Positions 1 through 7,523 of a stretch of 13,529 nt of DNA are shown here, in pieces. The DNA lies in NCBI GenBank assembly GCA_023384315.1, contig JAHDWY010000043.1:1-13529 (forward strand), in the 5' to 3' direction. The first letter of the stretch is position 1. Each line of letters opens with the position of its first letter. Made by a program: the position numbers and the translations under genes. The notes beneath the pieces were generated by a model, which made no database searches, was not told the origin of the DNA, and saw only the letters and a program-made list of their open reading frames with translations. This DNA is from Candidatus Hydrogenedentota bacterium (lineage in GTDB: Bacteria > Hydrogenedentota > Hydrogenedentia > Hydrogenedentales > SLHB01).

Positions 1-1
1 C

Positions 2-1261
2 TACGATCGCCCCAAGGATATCGATGTCGTCTTCGTGGGCAATCTGAACCACGCATCTCATCCGATCCGGGCGCGTTACCTCGAGCGTTTGGCGAAACTA
101 TCGGATCGGTACCGCGTGGTCATCGCTACCGATGTTCAAGGCGAGGCGTACGGCCGTTTGCTGAGCCGCGCCCACATCGTGTTCAACCACTCGATCCGTG
201 GCGAACTGAACCTCCGGGTATTCGAAACAATGGCCTGTGGATCGCTGGCGTTCCTGGAGGAATCCAACCTGGAAGTCCGGCGCTGGTTTGACGTGGACCG
301 CGATCTGGTCCTCTACAACGCCGAGAACTTTGAAGCCCGGCTCGAACACTTCCTTCAACATCCGGACGAAGCCCGGACGATCGCCGAGCGGGGCAGGAAG
401 AAGGTCCAGGGGTGTGCCGGCGAGCGCCGGTTCGACGCGTTGATTGATCGCGTGCTGGAACTGCCCCGAAGCGGCCGGCGTTTCCGGTCGCTGCCTGCCA
501 CGGAGCGGCTGTATCAGGATTTCCTGATGTACGGGTTCTCCCAGTGGTCGGTTTACCGAGCGATGGAAGCAGCGATGCTTCCCCATTTGCTGCGGGAACT
601 TCCGAATGACCCTCGGGTGTGGTCCTCGCTCGGCCAGCATCTGGTCAATCCGTACGTGGAGGCGGAAGGCGAAGAGCAGCGCAAATCGCGTTGCCTCAAG
701 GCGTTCGTGCAGGCGCACCGGCTGGCGCCGGACTCGGCCGTCTATGCGCTCAATGCCGCGACCGTCTTTCGTTCCTGGGGTATGGAATCCCAGGAGGCCG
801 ACTACCTGAATCTCGCCCTGCTTGCGGAGGGTATGGAAGGCGCGCCGTCGCTTGTGGGGTCTGTATCCAGCCCATTCTACATTCGATGGCACCGCGCGGT
901 GGCGGAGAAACAGGCGGATGCAACCATGCTTCACGCAGAAGCAAACATCCGAATGGCGGTCATCCTGGCCCGGCGCGGCGAGCCTGTTCTTGCGGAAGAG
1001 CACTTGCGAAAAGCCGTAGATTTGGACCCTCTCAACCTGGGCGGCTGTGCCCTGTTGGCCGAGATCCAATGGGCGCAGGGGCGCCGCGCAGAGGCGGTCG
1101 ATACGCTCCAAACCGCGCTTCCTGACATGCCTATGGACCCGGGCGTGCGGGACCGGCTTTGCGAGATGCTGGTAGAGGTGGGCCGCAAACAGGACGCGCG
1201 GGTATTGGCCGAAGAGACGATGCGGATATTCCAGGCCTGTCCCGAGCATCCGCCGGAATGA
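2..1261 (+). CDS. CgeB-like glycosyltransferase with C-terminal TPR repeats (5'-truncated by window)
   Basis: The reading frame is open from the first full codon, so the gene begins upstream; the GTG at 35 is internal (the codons before it read DIDVVF and continue the domain). About 419 residues are visible. The first ~150 resemble the C-terminal half of a GT-B glycosyltransferase (Glycos_transf_1_2, CgeB-like): a VVFVGN strand, then GELNLRVFETMACG near visible residues 67-80, which holds the conserved E-x7-E nucleotide-sugar region. From about residue 220 the protein is helical and Ala/Leu-rich with TPR-like units, clearest around visible residues 310-405 (AEEHLRKAVDLDPLN, RRAEAVDTLQTAL). 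The expected role is sugar transfer to an envelope or secreted acceptor, with the TPR region binding a protein or acceptor. Donor and acceptor cannot be told. No signal peptide can be judged because the N-terminus is missing. The family call is fairly secure; the substrate is unknown. Confidence 0.8.
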   Translation, partial: YDRPKDIDVVFVGNLNHASHPIRARYLERLAKLSDRYRVVIATDVQGEAYGRLLSRAHIVFNHSIRGELNLRVFETMACGSLAFLEESNLEVRRWFDVDRDLVLYNAENFEARLEHFLQHPDEARTIAERGRKKVQGCAGERRFDALIDRVLELPRSGRRFRSLPATERLYQDFLMYGFSQWSVYRAMEAAMLPHLLRELPNDPRVWSSLGQHLVNPYVEAEGEEQRKSRCLKAFVQAHRLAPDSAVYALNAATVFRSWGMESQEADYLNLALLAEGMEGAPSLVGSVSSPFYIRWHRAVAEKQADATMLHAEANIRMAVILARRGEPVLAEEHLRKAVDLDPLNLGGCALLAEIQWAQGRRAEAVDTLQTALPDMPMDPGVRDRLCEMLVEVGRKQDARVLAEETMRIFQACPEHPPE

Positions 1262-1284
1262 GGTGATCACACCGGCAGGACGGC

Positions 1285-1324
1285 GTCCACGTGAGTCCGT
1301 GTCTGTCTGTGCGGGTCCGTGTAC
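1285..1324 (+). repeat. Four tandem degenerate 10-bp repeats next to a promoter
   Basis: Four consecutive 10-bp units start at 1285, 1295, 1305 and 1315: GTCCACGTGA, GTCCGTGTCT, GTCTGTGCGG, GTCCGTGTAC. All begin GTCC or GTCT, and the second and fourth share GTCCGTGT exactly. The array ends 4 bp before the -35 box at 1329. A 10-bp period puts each copy on the same DNA face, as expected for an activator-binding array, but a neutral intergenic microrepeat is also possible. Confidence 0.55.
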
Positions 1325-1328
1325 CTGT

Positions 1329-1356
1329 TTGACAGTCTCTTTGGGGCTGGGATAAT
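1329..1356 (+). promoter_or_regulatory. Strong sigma-70-type promoter for the sulfatase-fold lipoprotein gene
   Basis: There is a perfect -35 TTGACA at 1329-1334, a 16-nt spacer, and -10 GATAAT at 1351-1356 preceded by an extended -10 TG at 1348-1349. Transcription would start near 1363, giving a leader of about 85 nt before the ATG at 1448. It lies inside the upstream in-frame extension of the next gene, which argues against a start codon at 1319. Confidence 0.7.
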
Positions 1357-1447
1357 GTGCGGCAACGGTTTCGGTCCCCCGGCGGGAGCGGCCTATCTGC
1401 CCCCGGAACCGTTCCGGATTTCACCAACACGAGGTACACCCACACCG

Positions 1448-4168
1448 ATGAATCTCCGGCGCAACCGTGTCCGCGGTTTTCTCGCTTTGATTGCGTTCGC
1501 TTCAGTACTGCCTTCGTGCAACCGCGGGCCGGTCTCCAAGGAAACCGTCGACGATCCGGCCCTCACTACGCCGATCGTGGCCGAGCCCCTGGCCACGTCC
1601 GACGGCACTGCCGAAACCTATCGGCTCACTCAGGACGCATTCGCCAGGCACCGCGAAGCTCAATACGATCCACTGGTGGTTCCGCTTGATTCGCTTCGTG
1701 TGATGTTGGGGGTCCGCGGTGGAGCCGAAGTGGACAAGTCCAGAACGGATGCCATGATCGATAAGACCAGCGAGTACATTCGGGTTGCGGCGGGAGACCG
1801 GTTCAGCAGCGTCGAAACCAACTTGACCTTTCCCGCAAGTCACTACAACGTGCTCGAAGTGACGATGCGGGCCGACGCGGGGTCCCGGTGTATTCTGAGC
1901 TGGTCCAGCGACTTAGAACCATCCGTGCTGCGGAATGACGGCGTGGGCACCCCCATCTTCCCGGACAACGAATTGCACACTTACCGCATGTCGCTGGACC
2001 CGTATTCCGCGGAAACGTGGACAGGACAGATCCGCAGCATCGCTTTCTATCCCTCGGATCAGCCGGCCAACGTGGAGGTTCATGAGATCAAATTCATCTA
2101 CGAGCCGCCGGAAGGCCCGCCGCGCGTGTCGCTGGATACGCAGACTCACGAGGCGCTGTACGGGTCGCAACCACCCTGGACGTTGACCGTGCCGGAGCAT
2201 GGCACCCTCGACTTGCACATTGGAATGCTGCCGCGGTCGTGGCAGGACAACCGGGCCGGCGAATCGCGCTTTGTCATCGACATGGAAACCCCCGCCGGTA
2301 CAGTCAATCTCGCGGACGAAATCCTGCGGCCGGGCGAAGAAAAGGCGCACCGTTTCTGGTTGCCGATTCACCGGGACCTGTCGGAGTACGCAGGCCAGGA
2401 GGTGACGTTAGAATTCCGGACGGAGCAGGGCGAGTCGTCCCACGCGGACTATGCGTTCTGGGGCAACCCGGTCGTATACAGCAAGCAGAGCGCGACCGCC
2501 GCGACGCCGGTGGTTCTGATTGTGTGCGACACGCTGCGGGTCGATCATTTGTCCTGTTACGGCTATCTTCGCGAGACCTCGCCGCACCTGGACGCCTTCG
2601 CGCAGGAAGCCGTGCTGTTCGAGAATGCGATTTCCAACGAAACGTGGACTCTTCCGTCCCACGCGACGATGTTTACCGGCCTGTATCCCACGAACCACGG
2701 GTTAACTGCGAACGCCAATCTGCCCGAATCGACGGTCACCCTCGCGGAAGCCCTGCGCGACGCGGGGTATCAGTCCGCCGGCTACACGGGGTTCAGTTTC
2801 TGGCTCTATCCGTGGCGGGGGTTTGCCCACGGATTCGACCTGTACAACGTTCCCGAGTGGCGGTTCCGTACCGTGTACGATTCGCGGGCGCTACTTGAAA
2901 GCTGGCTTGATACCCACCCGATCCCGAACGTGTTCCTCTTCTTCCACAACTTCGACGTTCATTCGAAACCGGCGCGGCAGTATGACGGTTTGCCCTACGG
3001 GCCGGACGATCCAAGTTTCCTCCATTTCGCAAAGGAGTTCGATTCTCCGCCTAGCTTTGAACGCGAGGGCCGGGACAAAGTCGACGGCGAAGATTTCCTG
3101 TTGGCTGCGAACCGGGGAGAGGTCACGCTGACGGACGACGAGCTGGCCTATTGCATCGCGTTGTACGACGACTGCATCCGCATGGTCGATTTCCACATCC
3201 ACGAGTTCTTTAACAAGCTGAAGTCGCTGGACCTCTATGACCGGGCATTGATCATCGTGACCGCGGACCACGGCGAAGAGTTTGGTGAGCATGGCCGCTA
3301 CGGCCACGAAAACGTGTACGAACCAAGCGCACACATCCCCTTGCTCATTCGGTTCCCGGGAGGCAAGCATGGTGGGACGCGCTTTCCCGATGTCGTGCAA
3401 CAGACAGACCTTTATCCGACCGTGCTCGGCGTGTTGGGCCTGCCCCTGCCGCAGCCGGTGGACGGCCAGAACTTGCTCGACGTGATCGAGGAGCGGGAGA
3501 AACCCCTCGGGCAGGCCTACGTGCAACGGCTCCAGCAAAAGGCGATCCGCACGGATGAATGGAAGATCATCCACGATGCCCGCGGCGATAGGTATGAGTT
3601 GTACGACATGCAAACGGATCGCGCGGAGAAGACGAACCAATACGACGCCAGGCCGGAGGGGCTGGATTCGCTGGAAGAAGACTTGCAGGCGTTCTACCAG
3701 GTGGATCCCGAAGGGTGGCATTTCGCGTACTCATCCGGGAATCCAGAGTGGCGGGGCGACCTGGAGATTGCCGCGGACAGCGCCCTCGACACGGCCGTGA
3801 TGGTGAAAGGCCGTGATCGACAGAACATGATTTTGAAAGGCCGCACCGTGGCGATCAAGATGGGCCGCGATGGCGACGACGAATTGATCCTGCGTACGAC
3901 TGATCCACTGACGAAACTGATCGTGACGGCCTCGGCGGAATCCGAGTTCGCGTTGGCCGTCGGTGATCAACCCGTCAAGACCGGTACTCAGTTTAGTATC
4001 GGTCTCGACCCGTCGGCGTCAGAGTATCCGCAACCTACCGCGTCGGCGGAGGGCGCTCCTGCGTTGCGGATTTGGTACGTGCCGCCGGCGACAAAGCGCT
4101 CCGCGGCGAAACCACTCTCCGAAGATGTCGTCGAAGAGCTGCGCGCCTTGGGTTACACCGGAGACTGA
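1448..4168 (+). CDS. Sulfatase/alkaline-phosphatase-superfamily lipoprotein with Thr at the nucleophile position
   Basis: 906 residues from ATG 1448, chosen because the N-terminus is a clean lipoprotein signal (basic NLRRNRVR, hydrophobic stretch, lipobox LPSC with Cys24) and the promoter at 1329-1356 lies upstream of it. An in-frame start at 1319 would place 43 residues before the signal. Residues ~30-345 look like two beta-sandwich regions. The sulfatase-type domain (PF00884-like) starts at ~352: VVLIVCDTLRVDHL gives metal ligand Asp361, and TADHGEEFGEHG gives Asp607/His608. In the active-site loop WTLPSHATMFTG the position occupied by formylglycine-forming Cys/Ser is Thr401, and the usual Arg is His405. 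Thr nucleophiles are known in phosphotransferases and phosphodiesterases of this superfamily, so phosphoester or phosphoglycan chemistry is as likely as sulfate-ester hydrolysis. The tail ends EELRALGYTGD, a C-terminal style common in such enzymes. Localisation is probably periplasmic, lipid-anchored. The cupin gene follows after 24 bp, probably in the same operon. Confidence 0.85.
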   Translation: MNLRRNRVRGFLALIAFASVLPSCNRGPVSKETVDDPALTTPIVAEPLATSDGTAETYRLTQDAFARHREAQYDPLVVPLDSLRVMLGVRGGAEVDKSRTDAMIDKTSEYIRVAAGDRFSSVETNLTFPASHYNVLEVTMRADAGSRCILSWSSDLEPSVLRNDGVGTPIFPDNELHTYRMSLDPYSAETWTGQIRSIAFYPSDQPANVEVHEIKFIYEPPEGPPRVSLDTQTHEALYGSQPPWTLTVPEHGTLDLHIGMLPRSWQDNRAGESRFVIDMETPAGTVNLADEILRPGEEKAHRFWLPIHRDLSEYAGQEVTLEFRTEQGESSHADYAFWGNPVVYSKQSATAATPVVLIVCDTLRVDHLSCYGYLRETSPHLDAFAQEAVLFENAISNETWTLPSHATMFTGLYPTNHGLTANANLPESTVTLAEALRDAGYQSAGYTGFSFWLYPWRGFAHGFDLYNVPEWRFRTVYDSRALLESWLDTHPIPNVFLFFHNFDVHSKPARQYDGLPYGPDDPSFLHFAKEFDSPPSFEREGRDKVDGEDFLLAANRGEVTLTDDELAYCIALYDDCIRMVDFHIHEFFNKLKSLDLYDRALIIVTADHGEEFGEHGRYGHENVYEPSAHIPLLIRFPGGKHGGTRFPDVVQQTDLYPTVLGVLGLPLPQPVDGQNLLDVIEEREKPLGQAYVQRLQQKAIRTDEWKIIHDARGDRYELYDMQTDRAEKTNQYDARPEGLDSLEEDLQAFYQVDPEGWHFAYSSGNPEWRGDLEIAADSALDTAVMVKGRDRQNMILKGRTVAIKMGRDGDDELILRTTDPLTKLIVTASAESEFALAVGDQPVKTGTQFSIGLDPSASEYPQPTASAEGAPALRIWYVPPATKRSAAKPLSEDVVEELRALGYTGD

Positions 4169-4192
4169 CGCGCAATAGAAGGAGGCGAACCC

Positions 4193-5392
4193 ATGCCCCA
4201 CCCTCGTGTGATGTCGATGGCGGACTCTGCCGCCGTGGAAACCTTCGCCCGCTCTTTTGCCGAAGACCATCCCTCGCTGCATTTCGGGCGCTTTGAACTG
4301 CGCGATGAGGCAACCATCCTGCGGCCCGAGCGCGGCGGCATGAGGATCTTCTGGATCTATGAAGGGGAGGGTGAGGTCTTTTTGCCGGCACGTTTTCGCA
4401 CGAAAGAAGGCGACGGGGCATCGCTGCCTCCCGAATACGAAGCGGAAGCGATTCCCGACAAGTTCGCCGAAACGCTGGCGGTAATCCGGGAAGGCCGCGA
4501 CGCGGTCGTCGAAGCCGCCGAAGTTCCGGTAGATGCGATCTTGAGCCGGTGGGGTGATGGATCTTATGTGGGCGACTGTGCAAACGATCTCTGGAAGCTG
4601 GAACATCTGCCCGCGCCATGGTCAAGTGAGCCGGCCGTGGACTACGCGTTGCGCAGCTTGTTCGCGGAGTGCATGGATGCCGGGTACTCGCAGAAATGGA
4701 AAGACTCCTGGGAGCGCATCATGGAAGGCGATCAACTCGTCGTGGTTCCGGGGGTCGAACTTCGGGTGCGCGGATCGTTTTCGTGTCTTACGTTGGAGAA
4801 CGCCGAACGCATGACGAGCCATGTTCCCGCCGTCATGCGGTTACGGTATCTGAAAGACACGGCGGGTGGATGCAACTTCGATTTTGAACCGTTCCGCCGT
4901 TTGCCGCTGACGTGGTACCTGCGCGCGCCGGGCGATGCGGAGGACGGACTCAACTTCGTCAACAGCCACGTCGTGAATATCGCGAAGGAGACTTCGCCGT
5001 CTCACTTTCATCCGCCTTTTGGGCTGGAGGGCAGCAGTCCGCAGAACGAGTTCTATCTCGTGCTCGATCCGGCCGCCTACGGACTTGACACTCATGGGCG
5101 GCAGGCGTCGCTGATTGCCTATCCGGATCTCCGTGACCTAAAGCGCCATGAGGAGCATCCGCTTAAACCGGGCGATTTCGCTCACATCCCGCCGGGCACC
5201 GGCCACCGGGGCATCGATGTGTTCGTAAACGTGCTTACCGTTCCGGGGTTCAAACCCCACAACGAATACTACATCGATGGCGACATTGAAGCAGCCGGCG
5301 GCGGCGCGCCATTCAATCCGGAGTTGGTCAATCTGAAGAACTACGAAGCCATCGAGGATTTGCTGGGCATGCGAACGGACTCGAAGCCCTAG
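4193..5392 (+). CDS. Large uncharacterised protein with C-terminal cupin domain
   Basis: 399 residues; ATG 4193 has an AAGGAGG site at 4179-4185 with a 7-nt spacer. It begins 24 bp after the preceding stop, so co-transcription with the lipoprotein gene is likely. The N-terminal ~240 residues match no family I recognise; they are soluble, acidic and Trp-rich in places. The C-terminal part is a cupin. Motif 1 is SHFHPPF with His271 and His273, then Glu286 in NEFYLV. Motif 2 is GDFAHIPPGTGH (327-338) with His338 and Asn346. The two His, Glu and final His are the usual metal set, so a metal-binding isomerase, oxygenase or sugar-binding role is possible, but the sequence does not decide. There is no signal peptide, so it is probably cytoplasmic, unlike its lipoprotein neighbour. 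Confidence 0.85.
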   Translation: MPHPRVMSMADSAAVETFARSFAEDHPSLHFGRFELRDEATILRPERGGMRIFWIYEGEGEVFLPARFRTKEGDGASLPPEYEAEAIPDKFAETLAVIREGRDAVVEAAEVPVDAILSRWGDGSYVGDCANDLWKLEHLPAPWSSEPAVDYALRSLFAECMDAGYSQKWKDSWERIMEGDQLVVVPGVELRVRGSFSCLTLENAERMTSHVPAVMRLRYLKDTAGGCNFDFEPFRRLPLTWYLRAPGDAEDGLNFVNSHVVNIAKETSPSHFHPPFGLEGSSPQNEFYLVLDPAAYGLDTHGRQASLIAYPDLRDLKRHEEHPLKPGDFAHIPPGTGHRGIDVFVNVLTVPGFKPHNEYYIDGDIEAAGGGAPFNPELVNLKNYEAIEDLLGMRTDSKP

Positions 5393-5433
5393 CTGAGGTG
5401 AATTCCGAAACATTATTGGCAGCCACGCACCGT

Positions 5434-5463
5434 TTGCATCTTTCGCCCGCCGGTCCGTATGCT
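5434..5463 (+). promoter_or_regulatory. Candidate promoter for the xylose-isomerase-like gene
   Basis: TTGCAT at 5434-5439, an 18-nt spacer and TATGCT at 5458-5463, in the 129-bp gap between the cupin gene and the next start. Each box departs from consensus, so this is only a plausible site. A start near 5470 would give a leader of about 50 nt before ATG 5522. Confidence 0.4.
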
Positions 5464-5521
5464 AATCGCAGGTGTGGGTCACGATAGACTCAGGGGTTAG
5501 GCGGATGGAGGATTTTCACTA

Positions 5522-6571
5522 ATGGCGAAACCCAAGGGACAATACCGGTTTTCCTTCGGACCGTGGAACATCGATGAAGGGGCGGATCCTTTTGGGCCGC
5601 CGGTTCGGGAGCCGATCCCGCTGCAGAACAAGATGAAGACAGCCAAGAAGCTGGGCTTCGATGGCATGCAGTTCCACGATGATGACGTGGTGCCGGACAT
5701 CGATACCAAGTCGGCTTCGCAGATCGCCAAAGAGGCGACCAAGATCAAGACGATGCTGGACAGCGAAGGCCTGGTGCCCGAGTTCGTGGCGCCGCGCCTG
5801 TGGTTCGCGCCCGAGACCATCGACGGCGCCTACACGAACAACAGCGCACGCTTGCGGGCCTACGCGATCGACCGTACGACGCAGGCTATCGATATCATGA
5901 ACATTTTGGGTACGACGTCGATGGTGATCTGGCTCGCACGCGAAGGCACGTACATCCGCGAGAGCAAAGTGGCCCGCAAGCAGGTGCTGCAGATCCGCGA
6001 CGCGATCAATGCCTTTCTTGCATACGACCCGAAGATTCGCATCCTCATCGAGCCGAAACCGAACGAGCCCGTGGACAGCGCGATCATTTCGACCATCGGC
6101 CACGCGGTCGGTCTCAGCTATATGAGCGACGATCCCATGCGCGTGGGGTGTCTCGTTGAATCGGCGCATTCCGTGCTCGCCGGGCTCGATCCCTCGGATG
6201 ACATGGCCTATGCCCTCGCCCACGACAAGTTGTGGAGCGTTCATCTGAACGATCAGGGCAACATGAAATTCGATCAGGACAAGTCATTCGGATCGTACAA
6301 TCTCCGCCGGGCCTTCAACCAGGTGCGCGTGCTCGAAGAATACGCGTACGGCCGCAACGGCGAATGGGTGGGCCTGGACGTGAAGGCCATGCGCACTCAG
6401 AAGAAAGCGGTCGGCACGAAGCACATCTCAAACAGCAAGCAGACGTTCCTCTACCTTCTGGATAAGGTCACGTCGCTGAATACGGATCTCGAGGCCGAAC
6501 TGATCAAGGCCCGCGACTACGAAGAACTGGATCGCTATATTCTTTGCCACTTGATGGGAAAGAAATACTAG
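5522..6571 (+). CDS. Xylose-isomerase-like TIM-barrel protein with one altered metal ligand
   Basis: 349 residues; ATG 5522 has GGAGG at 5507-5511 (10-nt spacer). It aligns by eye along its whole length with the ~390-residue actinobacterial-type xylose isomerases: RFSFGPWN...DPFG at the start, FHDDD (His52, Asp55), Trp137, IEPKPNEP (Glu177, Lys179), LVESAH (Glu213, His216), FDQD (Asp251, Asp253) and GLDVK (Asp286). These correspond to Streptomyces-type His54, Asp57, Trp137, Glu181, Lys183, Glu217, His220, Asp255, Asp257 and Asp287. The one break is HLND, where His241 stands at the family's metal-ligand Asp245. It may be a ketose/aldose isomerase or epimerase on another sugar, with altered metal preference. 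It is cytoplasmic, with no signal peptide. No xylulokinase or transporter is nearby, so xylose catabolism is not supported by context. Confidence 0.85.
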   Translation: MAKPKGQYRFSFGPWNIDEGADPFGPPVREPIPLQNKMKTAKKLGFDGMQFHDDDVVPDIDTKSASQIAKEATKIKTMLDSEGLVPEFVAPRLWFAPETIDGAYTNNSARLRAYAIDRTTQAIDIMNILGTTSMVIWLAREGTYIRESKVARKQVLQIRDAINAFLAYDPKIRILIEPKPNEPVDSAIISTIGHAVGLSYMSDDPMRVGCLVESAHSVLAGLDPSDDMAYALAHDKLWSVHLNDQGNMKFDQDKSFGSYNLRRAFNQVRVLEEYAYGRNGEWVGLDVKAMRTQKKAVGTKHISNSKQTFLYLLDKVTSLNTDLEAELIKARDYEELDRYILCHLMGKKY

Positions 6572-6657
6572 GTCCAGGGACAACTGAGACGGCGATCCGA
6601 GCTCGATGACATTCTCAAATGAATCGACGCTACGGCTTGATGGGTCCGCTTTGCTAT

Positions 6658-6693
6658 TGTCCTTGATGTCCCTGCTGTTTCTGTGGTCTCTCG
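6658..6693 (+). repeat. Degenerate 9-bp tandem repeat in an intergenic gap
   Basis: Four 9-bp units, TGTCCTTGA, TGTCCCTGC, TGTTTCTGT and GGTCTCTCG, run in the 177-bp gap before the SDR gene. The first two share 7 of 9 bases and the later ones are weaker. It resembles the GTCC-rich 10-bp array at 1285-1324 in composition. The rest of the gap (6572-6748) shows no convincing terminator or promoter. Confidence 0.35.
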
Positions 6694-6748
6694 GGCGATC
6701 CGGTCGAATTCCTTTGGTTATAAGCGACATCCACTGCAAGGAGAACTC

Positions 6749-7513
6749 ATGGCAATCGCCGACTTCAGTTTGAAAAACAAGGTCGCCATTGTGACCGGCG
6801 CGAGCCGGGGCATCGGCGAGGCCATTGCCCGGGGCTTTGCGGAACAGGGCGCGACGGTCGTGCTCAGTTCGCGCAAACAGGAAGGGCTCGAGGCGGTCGC
6901 CGAATCCATTACGGCCGACGGTGGCAAGGCCGTCCCGATATCCTGTCATACGGGAAAGTCCGAGGCCATTGCCGCGTTGTTCGAGCGCGTGAAATCGGAG
7001 TTGGGCCGCGTGGACGTCCTCGTGAACAACGCGGCGACGAATCCCTATTTTGGTCCCGCCATCGACATTGCGGAAGGCGCTTTTGACAAGACTTTCGAGG
7101 TGAACGTCAAAGGCTATTTCCTTATGACGCAGCACGCCGCGCGGATGATGGTCGAACAAGGTGGCGGGTCCATCATCAATATCGCGTCCATCGCCGGAAT
7201 CTCGCCGCCGCCCATGCAAGGCGTCTACGGCGTGACCAAGGCGGCCGTGATCGCCATGACGAAGATGTTCGCCAAGGAACTCGGCGGGGCCAACGTGCGG
7301 TGCAACGCGATTGCGCCCGGCCTTGTGGAAACGAAGTTCGCGTCGCTGCTGATCGAAACGCCCGAGATGTACAAGTTCTTCAAAGAGCAAACGCCTATGG
7401 GGCGCCACGCACAACCCAATGAAATGGTGGGCGCAGCGATCTACCTTGCCTCCGACGCGTCGAGTTATACGACCGGCGCCGTCATCACCTGCGACGGCGG
7501 CTACACGACATAG
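6749..7513 (+). CDS. Short-chain dehydrogenase/reductase, DHRS4-like
   Basis: 254 residues. ATG 6749 is chosen because AAGGAG lies at 6738-6743 with a 5-nt spacer; an upstream in-frame GTG at 6683 would add 22 unconserved residues. It is a classical Rossmann SDR: TGASRGIG cofactor motif (16-23), NNAA (93-96), Asn119, Ser147, Tyr160-x3-Lys164, and the late PG motif in IAPGLVETKF. SSRK at 40-43, after the second beta strand, places a basic residue where NADP-preferring enzymes have one. The stretch NNAATNPYFG and the SSRKQ segment resemble the DHRS4 carbonyl/retinal reductase branch, and FabG-type reductases are also related. The substrate is a carbonyl or secondary alcohol, unspecified. The next gene begins 10 bp later, so the two form an operon, probably handling acyl-CoA or short hydroxyacid intermediates. 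Confidence 0.9.
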   Translation: MAIADFSLKNKVAIVTGASRGIGEAIARGFAEQGATVVLSSRKQEGLEAVAESITADGGKAVPISCHTGKSEAIAALFERVKSELGRVDVLVNNAATNPYFGPAIDIAEGAFDKTFEVNVKGYFLMTQHAARMMVEQGGGSIINIASIAGISPPPMQGVYGVTKAAVIAMTKMFAKELGGANVRCNAIAPGLVETKFASLLIETPEMYKFFKEQTPMGRHAQPNEMVGAAIYLASDASSYTTGAVITCDGGYTT

Positions 7514-7523
7514 GAGTCTTACG

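Noticed and set aside
98..1270. Minus-strand open frame of 390 codons opposite the glycosyltransferase
   Set aside because: Arg/His-rich translation with no recognisable motif; the + strand frame carries clear glycosyltransferase and TPR features.
1319..1447. N-terminal extension of the lipoprotein gene to a GTG at 1319
   Set aside because: It would put 43 residues ahead of a clean lipoprotein signal peptide and includes the -35 and -10 boxes at 1329-1356.
2891..3721. Minus-strand open frame of 276 codons inside the sulfatase-fold gene
   Set aside because: Shadow of a well-supported coding frame, with no ribosome-binding site evident and no motifs.
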